Counted from the stretch's first letter, positions 28,805 through 38,291 are shown. The stretch is 64,000 nucleotides of DNA from Butyrivibrio fibrisolvens (GCF_037113525.1 NZ_CP146963.1:4092001-4156000); one strand, 5' to 3'. Translations and numbers: made by a program. Notes: a model not told the origin generated them from the letters alone.

Positions 28805-29731
28805 TTACATTCCTTCAGAACAAACAAAATTCTTTATATCCTGTAATACTTCATCTTTAGTACAGATATAGCCACTATTCCCACCAAATAGTGAATCATG
28901 AATGGTCTTATAATCATATTCTGCAGGCTTTCCTGAAAGCTCATTTACAAGCCCTTCCCCTGTCAGATACTTATAAACTTCCGCTGCAGATACAGGCTCT
29001 GTTGCAGGATGCCATAATCTTATGCCATTATCCAAAGCCACCTGAATATCGTCCCATAATCTTCCCAAATTATAAAACTGATATTTGCTTCTACTGTCAG
29101 TAAAATTAAGCGCTGAGAATCCAAGCGTTCTAAACTTATCCTTAAGCAGCTCCTTCTCGTCATCTGAAACACTAACTTTATAAAAGCCATTATCCTGCAA
29201 ACTGTAATACTTATTAAGATCAGGATCGCGTAAAGCAAGTTCTTTGAACTTATCTTCCTTCAACATAAAAGGAATAACATTTATAAAGTCATAGATAAAA
29301 TTCTTTTTAATATTCTTACCAAAAAGGCCCGGTAATCTGATGATCAATGCATCAGGGAAGTTTCTCCTGACCCAAAGCTCTAATTCATATCTGTTATAAC
29401 CGTATGCATGCAGATCATTAGTATCTATTTCTGACTTCTCTGTAACACCAACAGGATCCTTGAATACATCTATTGTAGAAATAAGCACTAATCTCTTAGG
29501 CTTGATCCTTGTTATGTTATATTCTGCCTGCTTAATAAGTTCCATATCTTTTTCAGGAGCATTATTAGCAAGATACTTCTCTGCCCTTAGCCCTGCATAG
29601 ATTAGAAGATCAGGAGCTGTATCATAAGCATCTTCTATATTCTTTGAATTATATACTGCATCTATATTCCCATCAGACTCAGCATATATATTACTTCCAA
29701 CAAAGCCTGTATATCCAACCAGTGCTGTCAT
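28805..29731 (-). CDS. NAD(P)-dependent SDR-family sugar reductase/epimerase
   Basis: 308 residues. G6-x-x-G9-x-x-G12 (GYTGFVG) binds the dinucleotide; STIDVF holds the Ser/Thr pair (85-86). Where extended SDRs have Y-x3-K, this protein has Y110-x3-R114 (HAYGYNRYELE), a conservative but notable change. The C-terminal half is divergent. It lies between a GT2 and the TIM-barrel gene in the FAD/SDR/isomerase cassette, where it could reduce a keto-sugar. Product unknown. Confidence 0.8.
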   Translation of the reverse strand: MTALVGYTGFVGSNIYAESDGNIDAVYNSKNIEDAYDTAPDLLIYAGLRAEKYLANNAPEKDMELIKQAEYNITRIKPKRLVLISTIDVFKDPVGVTEKSEIDTNDLHAYGYNRYELELWVRRNFPDALIIRLPGLFGKNIKKNFIYDFINVIPFMLKEDKFKELALRDPDLNKYYSLQDNGFYKVSVSDDEKELLKDKFRTLGFSALNFTDSRSKYQFYNLGRLWDDIQVALDNGIRLWHPATEPVSAAEVYKYLTGEGLVNELSGKPAEYDYKTIHDSLFGGNSGYICTKDEVLQDIKNFVCSEGM

Positions 29732-29743
29732 ATTCTATACCTC

Positions 29744-30682
29744 TTATTTCGTAAGCTTCTCAATACTTTCAAAATTATAGTGCTTTCTTTTAAATACAAG
29801 ATTCACTATAAGCTGCAGATACTTAATGATTATTGTCAGTATCCCAAAAAGGCCAAAGAACGCAACTGCAAGGAACAGGATGGTTGTAGTCCAGCCTTCA
29901 ACAGGATGGCCTGTAGCAAAGATAACTATAGCATACAAAACCATAAATACAGACATGAGCATCATAAGTGCTGTCATACTTTTGGCAAAGCTATATCCAA
30001 GATCTGTAAAAAGGATAAGCGCATCAGCCGCAAGTCCTGAACGGTACTTTTTTTCTCTCTTATCAGACGTTTCAGCAGAAAAGACTTTAGGAAAATACTT
30101 AATGTTATCAGTTTTAAGGCCGCAGTTCGCATACACAGCTTTTCTGTAAGGAATTGTTTTGTTCATAGAACTTATGCGATTAATGACTCTTCTGCTAAGT
30201 ACTCTGAAGCTTTCGGTAGTCATCTGATATGTAGTATCTGAGAATCTGTCAAATACTTTATAAAACAGTCTCGACGAAAGCTTTGCTTTTCTATTAGGCG
30301 AAGCACTTACAATATCAAATCCCTGAAGAGAACGCCTGTAAACTTCCATTATCATGCCCTGCTCAAAATCCAGTACTGTGTTATCAAATTCAAACACAAA
30401 ATCTCCTATAGAAAGATCCATTCCCGCATCCATAGCAAGTTCAAGTCCATGAAAATGGCTCATATTTATTACGGAAACACTTGTACCAGTAACTGAATCA
30501 CTACACTTTTTTATGATATCTACGCTTCTATCATCAGAGCAGTCATTAACACAGATGATCTCGGAATGTTCAAAGTTATCTTCCATAAAGTCGATGATTG
30601 CTTTTAAGAATTCTTCTATTCGATTTTCTGCATTGTGGACATAAATTATTGCAGATGCAAAATTCTTCTCTTTATTATCCAT
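29744..30682 (-). CDS. GT2, GtrB-like with two C-terminal helices and altered DxD
   Basis: 312 residues. IIYVHNAENRIEEFL, ICVNDCSDDRSVDII and SHFHGLELAMDAGMDLS follow the GtrB/DPM1 pattern, with two C-terminal helices (about 226-247 and 258-287). The usual DADLQHPP is replaced by EFDNTVLDF, so the metal site is altered; the enzyme may bind a different donor or be impaired. The start overlaps the FAD gene by eight bases. Probably makes, or handles, a polyprenyl-phosphate sugar. Confidence 0.82.
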   Translation of the reverse strand: MDNKEKNFASAIIYVHNAENRIEEFLKAIIDFMEDNFEHSEIICVNDCSDDRSVDIIKKCSDSVTGTSVSVINMSHFHGLELAMDAGMDLSIGDFVFEFDNTVLDFEQGMIMEVYRRSLQGFDIVSASPNRKAKLSSRLFYKVFDRFSDTTYQMTTESFRVLSRRVINRISSMNKTIPYRKAVYANCGLKTDNIKYFPKVFSAETSDKREKKYRSGLAADALILFTDLGYSFAKSMTALMMLMSVFMVLYAIVIFATGHPVEGWTTTILFLAVAFFGLFGILTIIIKYLQLIVNLVFKRKHYNFESIEKLTK

Positions 30683-31805
30683 TAGTTAATACCTCATCCA
30701 AGTCATAGACTGTATTGATCTTACCCGAAAGAACTCCGACAAAGGTCGGATTCTTTGAATATGTCCTTATCACAGTAGGCCTTGAATCATCAATCTCAGA
30801 GCTCATAAGAATAGGCTTCATTGAAAACAGCGACCCTCTATACTCAAATTCATAGCTATCAAGCATATACTTTCTTGCAAGATTCGCCATATACGGGAAA
30901 GCTGTTGTAGGCTTAGCAGGGCAATCATTGCAGTTACCCAATCTATGCACAGAACAGTGGCCTTCACTACGATCCTGACATGTAAAGGTCGGAACCTGAT
31001 CATAGCTTGTAGTATGCGGCGTAAAAGTAACAGATGTAAGTGAATGAAAACCGGTCTTACCAAATGGCATTATTGAAAAGAATGGTCCATCCATTACGGT
31101 AAAACCAACATTCTTAAGCTTATCATTGACATCACAAAGTATGATCTCACAAAGCTCATACTTAATTCCAAACTTTTCAAAACCAGCCATTTCTAATATC
31201 TGATTGGTTCCTGCATAAGTGGAATTAAGAACAAATCCGGATTTATATTTTGAACCATCTTCATCACAGATAATAAATGCATCGGATTCTTTGATTATCT
31301 CTGATATCTTTGCTCCATATCTAATGGTCACTTGATCCGGATATTTTGCAAGTTCATCCAGCAGATAATCTTTAAGTATCATAGCGTCATATGTATACTC
31401 TCTGGTCCTAAAGACTCCATCACACATACCTTCTTTAAAATAATTACTTGCATGCAGCTCTTCACAGGGAATATTAGCAGCCTTGCAAAAATCCTTAAAC
31501 TGCTGCCCATCCGACCAGGAATACTGACTGGAAGTAGCATATATCTGATCGAACTCTTTATTTACACAAAAAGCATAATCCTTATTAAATCTCTCAAAAT
31601 ACCCTGCAGATTTCATGGCAGTAGAAATAGACCTTGGATAATGATATCCCTGGTGTACTCTTGCCTGATTTATATATGTAGCACGTTTAAATGGCGCATT
31701 ATCACATTCAAGTATTATAACATTCTGCCCCTTTTTGCAACAAAAGAGCGCTGAATATAGTCCGTATAATCCTGCGCCAATTATAATCTTATCATATGTT
31801 TCCAC
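30675..31805 (-). CDS. FAD-dependent oxidoreductase (DAO-like)
   Basis: 376 residues, starting with GTG. G10-A-G12-L-Y-G15 (IIIGAGLYGLYSALF) and E33 of IILECD bind FAD; ATYINQARVHQGYHYPRS follows, as in amine/hydroxy-acid oxidase-like enzymes. A cysteine/histidine group at about 285-300 (HCSVHRLGNCNDCPAK) may be structural or metal binding. First gene of the FAD/GT2/SDR/isomerase cassette, overlapping the GT2 by eight bases. I infer oxidation of a sugar or sugar-lipid hydroxyl; the substrate is not known. Confidence 0.8.
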   Translation of the reverse strand: METYDKIIIGAGLYGLYSALFCCKKGQNVIILECDNAPFKRATYINQARVHQGYHYPRSISTAMKSAGYFERFNKDYAFCVNKEFDQIYATSSQYSWSDGQQFKDFCKAANIPCEELHASNYFKEGMCDGVFRTREYTYDAMILKDYLLDELAKYPDQVTIRYGAKISEIIKESDAFIICDEDGSKYKSGFVLNSTYAGTNQILEMAGFEKFGIKYELCEIILCDVNDKLKNVGFTVMDGPFFSIMPFGKTGFHSLTSVTFTPHTTSYDQVPTFTCQDRSEGHCSVHRLGNCNDCPAKPTTAFPYMANLARKYMLDSYEFEYRGSLFSMKPILMSSEIDDSRPTVIRTYSKNPTFVGVLSGKINTVYDLDEVLTNG

Positions 31806-31877
31806 GATATATTCCTACTCCGTTTAGATCATTCTATTATAATAACGCTTGCCATTATAAAGTATCACAAAATAAAT

Positions 31878-31906
31878 GAGCGTAGACAGTCATCACTATT
31901 ACGCTC
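31878..31906 (-). terminator. Possible attenuator/terminator hairpin
   Basis: GAGCGTA / TACGCTC, a perfect 7-bp stem with a 15-base loop, followed on the minus strand by ATTTATTTTG. It lies in the 150-base gap between the initiating transferase and the FAD gene, so it could reduce read-through into the rest of the operon. The stem is short; moderate to low confidence. Confidence 0.38.
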
Positions 31907-31955
31907 TTTTCTAACTAAATAAAAAATAATTCTTTTGTTAAATAGTTTATTATTC

Positions 31956-33356
31956 TCACACATCTGCATCATGCATATCCTTTCTGGCTTCATCCGTGAA
32001 TCCCTCTGTACTCTCCTTTTGTACAAGTATCTTAATTGTCTCGAAGATGATCTGAAGATCCAAAAGAAGAGAATAATTTGTAATATATAAAAGATCCAAC
32101 TTTAGCTTATCAAGCGCATTAGTATTGTACTTACCATATACCTGCGCATATCCTGTAAGTCCACCCTTCATCTTATGTCTAAAAGGAAATTCCGGTACTT
32201 CCTGTGTGTACTTCTCAACATGTTCCCATCTTTCAGGGCGAGGACCTACTATGGACATATCACCGGCTAATATATTAATGAGCTGTGGAAGTTCATCAAC
32301 TCGTATAGCTCTTATAATACTTCCAACCTTAGTTATTCTGTCATCCTTCTCTCCAGCAGGGCGAGGTCTTCCATCCTTCTCAGCATCGACTATCATAGAT
32401 CTGAATTTAAGGATCATGAATCTTCTGCCACCAATAGTAACCCTCTCTTGCCTAAAAAATACAGGACCTCCATCCTCTAGATGGATAGCCAGAGCAGTGA
32501 TCAAAAACAAGGGGCTTAAGATAACCAACGCAGAAAAGCTAAGTACAATATCAAAAAATCTCTTCATAAAAAGCTGCTGTGTTGTAATTCCACTATTTCT
32601 ATTAAGGAACAGTGGTGTATCTATAAGATTAAGCTCTTCAGAATTTTTAACAAGAATATCAGATATCTTGGGCATGAAATAAACCCTTTTATCCATTTTG
32701 TAGCACATCTTTACAAGCTTATTCTTCTTATGTGCTGGAAGATCATTGAGAAGCACTGCATCGTAAGACTTTATGTGATCACAAATAGTATCCTCATCTT
32801 CATCAACAGAAATCTGCTCTTTAATAACATATTTATAACGAATTCCATTTATTTTATAGCAAAGATCATTTCTATAATCTCCGTATACTTCAATGATATT
32901 AAGCGGCGGGAATGTCCGTCTGTAAGCATTGATCATTATCACAGCAAAAATACAATTGATCACTGATTGTACGATGAATGCCAGAAAATATATTTCCATA
33001 AAACTAAAGAAAAATCTGAACTGTCCTGTTATAGCACAGGATACAAAACATTCAATTATATTAACTGTAAAAATAGTGAGAACCTGACTGGCAAGAATAT
33101 TGGCGACCCTCTCTACGCCAACCTTAAAGGCATGCAGCCATCTTCCTATAATAACAAACAAGATCAGATAGATACCTGTAGCCATTCCAAGGTTACCAAG
33201 ACCTAGAAGGGAACCAGTATTATTATGCTCTTTGACAAACTCATACCAAAAGCAGAAAAAAATCACTGCAGCTACCAGTGAAAAAAATGCTTCACATGCG
33301 AATCTATATAAATACTTACTATTCTTTTTAAAAGTATTTGATGCATTATCATTCAT
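31956..33356 (-). CDS. Initiating polyprenyl-phosphate sugar-phosphate transferase (WbaP/PglC family)
   Basis: 466 residues of the long type: four to five N-terminal helices (about 15-145), a Rossmann-like middle, then the catalytic membrane-associated domain from about 265: KRFFDIVLSFSALVILSPLF, FRQERVTIGGRRFMILKFRSM, the DE dyad D354-E355 (VDELPQL), GDMSIVGPRPE and KGGLTGYAQVYGKY. It loads the first sugar-phosphate on undecaprenyl phosphate. First gene behind a strong promoter (33439-33467), as expected for the enzyme that starts the repeat unit. Confidence 0.95.
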   Translation of the reverse strand: MNDNASNTFKKNSKYLYRFACEAFFSLVAAVIFFCFWYEFVKEHNNTGSLLGLGNLGMATGIYLILFVIIGRWLHAFKVGVERVANILASQVLTIFTVNIIECFVSCAITGQFRFFFSFMEIYFLAFIVQSVINCIFAVIMINAYRRTFPPLNIIEVYGDYRNDLCYKINGIRYKYVIKEQISVDEDEDTICDHIKSYDAVLLNDLPAHKKNKLVKMCYKMDKRVYFMPKISDILVKNSEELNLIDTPLFLNRNSGITTQQLFMKRFFDIVLSFSALVILSPLFLITALAIHLEDGGPVFFRQERVTIGGRRFMILKFRSMIVDAEKDGRPRPAGEKDDRITKVGSIIRAIRVDELPQLINILAGDMSIVGPRPERWEHVEKYTQEVPEFPFRHKMKGGLTGYAQVYGKYNTNALDKLKLDLLYITNYSLLLDLQIIFETIKILVQKESTEGFTDEARKDMHDADV

Positions 33357-33438
33357 ATTATCTAAACCTGTCTTTTGGAGTTAATTGTAGAAAAATCAAG
33401 AAATTAGCGATGCCTACGACACCGCCACCACCCTTGAT

Positions 33439-33467
33439 AGTATAACACACCCAATCTACAATGTCAT
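33439..33467 (-). promoter_or_regulatory. Sigma-70-type promoter of the main left operon
   Basis: On the minus strand: -35 ATGACA (33462-33467), 17-base spacer, -10 TATACT (33439-33444) with an extended TGT before it. Transcription would begin near 33432, giving a leader of about 75 bases before the sugar transferase. The match is five of six at each hexamer with ideal spacing, the best promoter I see in the window. Confidence 0.72.
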
Positions 33468-33644
33468 TCCGCAATCAGTTTACTTCAAAGCTAAAACCAC
33501 CTATAATAAGCTATATATCGTCAATTACTATATCACATATTCGTTTCTTGCAAACATATCAGCAACCATACAATGCTTTTCTATTCTTTATTTCTCTTTA
33601 CTGATGCATAAACTCATTTCAACTAATACAAGGGGATAATTAAA

Positions 33645-34712
33645 ATGGGAGCCAAACTGTATAAAGTAGCGATAGTTTTTGTTCTGTTAATTGCAGGTAT
33701 AGCGCTAATTGTTTTTTCACTTAATTCGCTGGCACATTATGTATACCAGAGCGTAGAAGATCAACATCTGGAACTGAGATCACACGATATCCTTTCTTTT
33801 CTGACACTGGTATCTTTTCTTATATTCCTTTACCTAATAATAAGATATGTTCTTACAAAAGTATCAGACACTACTATGTTCATAGGGATGGCACTTTTAA
33901 TGACAATTGCCGGGGTATTCCTGATAATAAACTGCATACCAATAGTCCATTCTGATTCTATGATGATCTATAATTATATAGAGAGATTCAATGAAGGAAA
34001 CTATATCGGAATAGAAGATGGCTATTATTTCAGCTGGAACCCCGCGCTTTTGGGATTACTTAGTTATGAGCGTATCCTTGGCAAAGTCACAATGGATCTA
34101 CGTATCTTTTTTGCATTCGAACTGTTATGGTATCAGCTTATAAATTTATGTGTTTGGAGAATCGCAAGGCTGACTATTAAAGATATGCTTGTCGTAAAAC
34201 TGGTAATACTACTTTCATTTCTATTTTTTCCAATGTTTTTTTACATCTTACAAGTATATGGAATGTTGCTTGGATTTGCACTGGCACTTTGGTCTTTATA
34301 TTTTCTGATCTTATCAATACAAATATCATCCCAAAAGAAATATCTGTTTATAACCGTCTCAATTATACTTATAGGAACAGCATGTCTTATCAAACAGCAA
34401 TATCAGATAATGATGATAGCAATGGTTATTATATGCATGCTCGAATTTATACGTTCTAAAAGCCGCTCTATATTATTAACAGCAATATTGATTCCTATAG
34501 TAGCTACCATTTTCTCGGGAGCGTTATCTGAATCCTACAGGAGAGCTTCCGGCTACGACATGGGAACAGGTGAACCTATCAGTCTGTATATTGCCATGGG
34601 GCTTCAGGATCACGATAATCCTCTAAGCAATGGTACTTTTAACGGATATAATTACTATACTGATGATTCTTGTAACATCCGGACAAAATTCTTGAATTAT
34701 CCGGACACGTGA
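33645..34712 (+). pseudogene. GT-C-like membrane protein, 3'-truncated by IS21
   Basis: Reads as 355 residues, but only the first 338 (to 34660) are native; the last 17 codons, ending DSCNIRTKFLNYPDT, come from the IS21 left end. Nine or so hydrophobic helices and IEDGYYFSWNPALLGLLSYE in the first large loop fit a GT39/PMT-like GT-C transferase, which normally has another 150 or more residues including a soluble domain. AGGGGA precedes the ATG. It diverges from the initiating transferase. Probably non-functional. Confidence 0.82.
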
Positions 34713-34807
34713 TTGTTGTAGACCTCTCAAATTAACATAATACAGATCTGCTTGTTTGACACGGAACTGCTCTGTATACTGTCATAAGAACAGTATATAA
34801 AAAGGAA

Positions 34808-34848
34808 TGTCCCAGAGCACCCTCCGTGGAAAGTCGCGTACTCTGGGA
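34808..34848 (+). promoter_or_regulatory. Leader hairpin before the DUF6431 gene
   Basis: GTCCCAGAG / CTCTGGGAC, a perfect 9-bp stem enclosing 23 bases, 15 bases before the ATG at 34864. It could limit expression driven by transcription from outside the element, or act as a terminator-like leader. Role inferred. Confidence 0.45.
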
Positions 34849-34863
34849 CGTGGTTTTTCAACC

Positions 34864-35410
34864 ATGATTATTATATCAGAGTACTACCTTACCCGCCATA
34901 AAGAAAATATTTTTAGTTGAGAGCAATGGTATCACACCACCGTGTCCTCACTGTGGTGGTGAGCTTAAATACCGAGATTCCAAGAAACGGATACACCGCA
35001 AGGAAGGTGGTATTATAGAGTGGTTTATCATCCGAAGGCTTCAATGCTTGGGATGTGGGGGCTTTCATACAGAGTTGCCGGATTGCCTGGTCCCCTATAA
35101 ACATTATGACTCAGAGATAATAACCGGAGTCATAGATGGAATTGTTACATCAGATGATGAGGATTCCGAAGACTACCCTTGTGAGGAAACTATGAAAAGA
35201 TGGATCCTGTGGTACAAAGAAAACAAAGAACGTGCCGAAGGATATCTTCGCAATACCATATACAGGCTGCTTGATAACAGAGATGACTTCCTGATATCAG
35301 GCGTATCATTGCTCAGTACTTTCAAAAAAATTGAAGTCAAACCTCACTGGCTGGGATATATCATCCGCACCATCTACAATAGCGGTAATTATCTTGTCCC
35401 TGTCTGGTAA
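34864..35410 (+). pseudogene. DUF6431 zinc-ribbon protein, frameshifted
   Basis: The start MIIISEYYLTRHKENIF (34864) is closed by TGA at 34918, while the rest continues one base on: VESNGITPPCPHCGGELKYR, then CLGCGGFHTELPDCLVPY, to the stop at 35410. The two parts line up with DUF6431 proteins, which lie upstream of rve transposase and ATPase genes in Firmicutes transposons. The shift lies by a T5 run (34910-34914); one base fewer restores a single frame of about 181 residues. Two CxxC pairs suggest a zinc ribbon for DNA binding. Either a dead gene, a +1 frameshift signal or a sequencing error. Confidence 0.72.
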
Positions 35411-35482
35411 TTCTTTGCACTCACTTTGTTTTGAGTGTCAAGATCAGTTCTCGTATAGTTGCCTCATAGGAGGTAACTGACG

Positions 35483-36886
35483 ATGGAAAATAACGAAAAT
35501 ATCAAATGGCAGGAACGTGAGGCTCTTGAACGTTTCAGGCTTATATCACCACTTCTGGATCCTGAAATGGATAATGCTAAAAAGATCCAGATGCGAAACA
35601 AGATCGCAGTTCAGAACGATATTTCACCAAGAACACTGTACAGATATGAAAGTTCATTTCGCGATAATGAGTTTGAAGGTCTTAAGCCTGTTCCAAGATC
35701 AGGAGTACATTCACACAAGCTGCCAGAGAACTTTGACAACCTTGTAAAAGAAGCCATACAGCTTAGGCTTGAGGTACCAGGAAGATCTGTGGATCAAATC
35801 ATAACGATCCTTGAGATTGAAGGTAAAGTTCCTATTGGTGTTCTTAAAAGGTCTACTCTTCAACGCCACATGTACAAACAGGGCTTTGGAACCAAACATC
35901 TTAAGGTATATTCAGATGCCAGAGAAAGCTCATCCAAAAGATTCTGCAAGCCTCACAGAATGATGCTTGTCCAAGGTGACATTAAGTATGGACCGATGTT
36001 ACAGATAGGTGGAAAGAAAGTTCAGACATATCTTTCTTCTGCTATCGATGACCATTCCAGGATGATACTTTCTTCGCAGTTCTATGACAACCAGGAAGAG
36101 ACCATTGTTGAAGATACATTCAGAAAGGTCATACTCCGTTATGGAAAGTTTGATGCATGCTACTTTGATAATGGAACTCAGTACATAGCAAAACAGCTCA
36201 AGCTATCACTTACAAGACTTGGCATAAGAATCAACCATGCCAAGGTGCGAAGCGGTAAAAGTAAAGGCAAGATTGAGAAATTCCATCAGGTAGTCGATGC
36301 CTTTTTGCGAGAAGCCAAACTCAAAAAAATCACTTCTCTTGAAGAACTTAATCGCCTTTGGACCATCTTCCTTGAAGAGTATTACAACAAGAAGCCTCAT
36401 TCTGGTATCAGAGAGTACTATGAAAGCGTCGGAGTAAATGTGCCGAATGAAGGTATAACTCCAGTTCAAGAATTTAATCGTGACAAAAGACCGCTTACAT
36501 TCATCGATACATCAACTGTATCAGAGGCTTTCATGTACCACGTCACACGGCAGGTAGATAAAGGAGCCTGCATAAGCTTTAAAGGACGAAAGTACGAAAC
36601 TAAACCTTCACTTATCAGCCACATGGTGGAAGTAGCCTATGACCCGTTCTTTCCTGAGACTATCACAGTATCTTATCCGGGGATTGAACCGTTTACCGCA
36701 AAGCCATTAAAGATTGGAGAATACTGCGACAAGAACGAAACCCTTCCGGTCGGCATACAGCTTGCAACATCTGAAACGTCAAGGTTCCTGGATGCTCTTG
36801 AAAAGAAACATGCGCAGTCAAAGAAGAGGCTTACAGATGCCATCTCCTTCGCTTCCTACAGAAAGGAAGGTGGCAACAATGTATGA
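35483..36886 (+). CDS. rve-type DDE transposase (Mu/Tn552-like)
   Basis: 467 residues: N-terminal helix-turn-helix region (SPRTLYRYESSFR, about 50-65), a second DNA-binding region, then an RNase-H-like integrase core with D in LVQGDIKYGPML (about 166), D in CYFDNGTQY (about 230) and E in KGKIEKFHQ (about 266), the expected D-D-35-E spacing. A Mu-C-like beta domain follows. AGGAGG lies nine bases before the ATG. Works with the ATPase that overlaps its last eight bases. Intact. Confidence 0.9.
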   Translation: MENNENIKWQEREALERFRLISPLLDPEMDNAKKIQMRNKIAVQNDISPRTLYRYESSFRDNEFEGLKPVPRSGVHSHKLPENFDNLVKEAIQLRLEVPGRSVDQIITILEIEGKVPIGVLKRSTLQRHMYKQGFGTKHLKVYSDARESSSKRFCKPHRMMLVQGDIKYGPMLQIGGKKVQTYLSSAIDDHSRMILSSQFYDNQEETIVEDTFRKVILRYGKFDACYFDNGTQYIAKQLKLSLTRLGIRINHAKVRSGKSKGKIEKFHQVVDAFLREAKLKKITSLEELNRLWTIFLEEYYNKKPHSGIREYYESVGVNVPNEGITPVQEFNRDKRPLTFIDTSTVSEAFMYHVTRQVDKGACISFKGRKYETKPSLISHMVEVAYDPFFPETITVSYPGIEPFTAKPLKIGEYCDKNETLPVGIQLATSETSRFLDALEKKHAQSKKRLTDAISFASYRKEGGNNV

Positions 36887-37694
36887 ACAATTCTTTGATA
36901 TGAAACACACACCGTTTACCAGAAATGTTCCACCCGAAAAGCTTTATGAATCAATCGCCATAGATGAGACGCTCGGAAGACTTTCATACGCAGCTGATAG
37001 GCAGCTCTTTGCTGTAGTTACAGCTGATGCCGGATGTGGTAAATCAACTCTGATAAGGAAGTTTGTGTCAACCCTTCCCAAGGACGAGTACCTTTTCCTT
37101 TATCTATCTGATTCCAAGCTTACCCCGAGATGGTTTTATAAGGGAATGCTTGATCAGCTTGGGATTGAATCAAAGTTCTACAGAGGTGATGCCAAGAGAC
37201 AACTCCAAAAAGAAGTCGAGATAATTCGCGGTGTCCATGGCAAAAAAGTTGTATGCATTCTCGATGAAGCGCATCTTCTTGAAAAAGAAACTATCGAAGA
37301 GTTCCGATTTCTTCTGAATTATCGTTTTGATTCAATGAGCCCCATGGCACTTGTACTTGTTGGCCAAAGTGAACTTTGGGATAAGCTCAAACTTCAAAGA
37401 TATGCTGCTGTAAGGCACAGGATAGATATAAGCTGCGTTATACCGCATCTTGACAGAGCTGAGACTCAGCATTATATAGAATCTCATCTTAATTACGCTG
37501 AAGGACGTAAGGATATATTTACCGATAAAGCTATTGATGAGATCTATAAAGTTTCAACAGGTATACCAAGACGAATAAACCATATCTGTGATGGATGTCT
37601 TATGTATGCAAGTCAGCAGAATAAGCGTCTCATCGATGAACATCAGGTTCAGTTTGTCATAGACCACGAGATGCTTGGAGGTGAGGTATCATAA
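36879..37694 (+). CDS. AAA ATPase, ExeA/TniB/TnsC-like transposition regulator
   Basis: 271 residues from ATG 36879, which overlaps the transposase stop by eight bases with GAAAGGAAGG upstream; a frame from 36714 is only open by chance. FGMKHTPF-like start (YEQFFDMKHTPFTRNV), Walker A in TADAGCGKSTLIRKF, Walker B VVCILDEAHLL, sensor VLVGQSELW and the arginine region TGIPRRINHICDG mark the ExeA/TniB class that picks targets and activates DDE transposases. Confidence 0.9.
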   Translation: MYEQFFDMKHTPFTRNVPPEKLYESIAIDETLGRLSYAADRQLFAVVTADAGCGKSTLIRKFVSTLPKDEYLFLYLSDSKLTPRWFYKGMLDQLGIESKFYRGDAKRQLQKEVEIIRGVHGKKVVCILDEAHLLEKETIEEFRFLLNYRFDSMSPMALVLVGQSELWDKLKLQRYAAVRHRIDISCVIPHLDRAETQHYIESHLNYAEGRKDIFTDKAIDEIYKVSTGIPRRINHICDGCLMYASQQNKRLIDEHQVQFVIDHEMLGGEVS

Positions 37695-38044
37695 TCACTT
37701 ACGAATTTCCCGTAACAGAATTCGACGGAGATGACCCTGAAGATGCATACACAACCATGCACACAGCAAAGATTGATGTAGAAGAGCTGTTGCACGAACC
37801 ATACGAAGTCACAGTATATGCCTTTAAGGATACGTTTAAACTGATTTTCGGGCAGTGCCATGATGGATTCTTCCTCTGTATACCAAATAAAAAGATGAGC
37901 TGCATACTTGAATCTCTGGATGATATTGAGGAGATTAGCTATGAGCTTCTTCATCCATACGAACCGCTTTGTTTTGAAGATGTAATAGCAATCTCATTTG
38001 CGCTTAATGAACTTTGTAAAATTATCAAGGTACGAAGGACATAA
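37691..38044 (+). CDS. Small accessory protein of the nested transposon
   Basis: Up to 118 residues. The frame opens just after the ATPase stop, with GGAGGTGAGG a few bases before an ATA codon at 37691 giving (M)ITYEFPVTEFDGDD; the first ATG, at 37757, would give 95 residues and has no ribosome site. The acidic, cysteine-containing protein is not recognised. The ATA may be a mutated ATG or a rare start. Tight linkage to the ATPase suggests a role in transposition. Confidence 0.6.
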   Translation: MITYEFPVTEFDGDDPEDAYTTMHTAKIDVEELLHEPYEVTVYAFKDTFKLIFGQCHDGFFLCIPNKKMSCILESLDDIEEISYELLHPYEPLCFEDVIAISFALNELCKIIKVRRT

Positions 38045-38291
38045 AATCTATAACTAAAATGATGGTGATGGATGGCTGATGCCATCCAATAGCCATCAGG
38101 AACTATTGACAACAACCTGAGCAGTCTCTTGTCATTGAGTGAGAGCAGTTCAGGGTCAAGCTAAAAGATCATTAACACGTGATCTTTTATTATCCGGACA
38201 AGCATTCTTGAAACATACGGACAACTGTTCCTGAATCATCCGGACAGCCATTCCTGAATCATCCGGACAAATGACATCTCATATTGATCTT

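Larger units (their letters stand above)
34714..38177 (+). mobile_element. Nested DUF6431/rve/AAA transposon inside IS21 left end
   Basis: The IS21 repeat array is interrupted within its third spacer. ACACGTGAT occurs on both sides (34705-34713 and 38175-38183), and removing the DNA between restores an exact 23-bp spacing, so this is a true insertion. Two readings fit: a 9-bp duplication, or a 6-bp CGTGAT duplication with TGTT...AACA ends, which I prefer. Internal inverted sites TTGACACGGAACTGCTCT (34758 region) and AGAGCAGTTCAGGGTCAA (38142 region) are likely transposase-binding sites. Four genes: DUF6431, rve transposase, AAA ATPase, small protein. Confidence 0.83.

Noticed and set aside
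32125..32682. 185-codon plus-strand frame opposite the initiating sugar transferase.
   Set aside because: Antisense shadow of the catalytic domain; no start signal.
34731..38177. ATTAACA at 34731 and 38171 as an alternative target duplication of the nested element.
   Set aside because: Using it would not restore the 23-bp spacing of the IS21 array, whereas ACACGTGAT/CGTGAT does.
38194..38285. Regular short repeats that at first look like a CRISPR fragment.
   Set aside because: Units are only about 7 conserved bases at 23-bp spacing, occur inverted at the other IS21 end and have no spacer/repeat structure of a CRISPR; they are transposase-binding sites.
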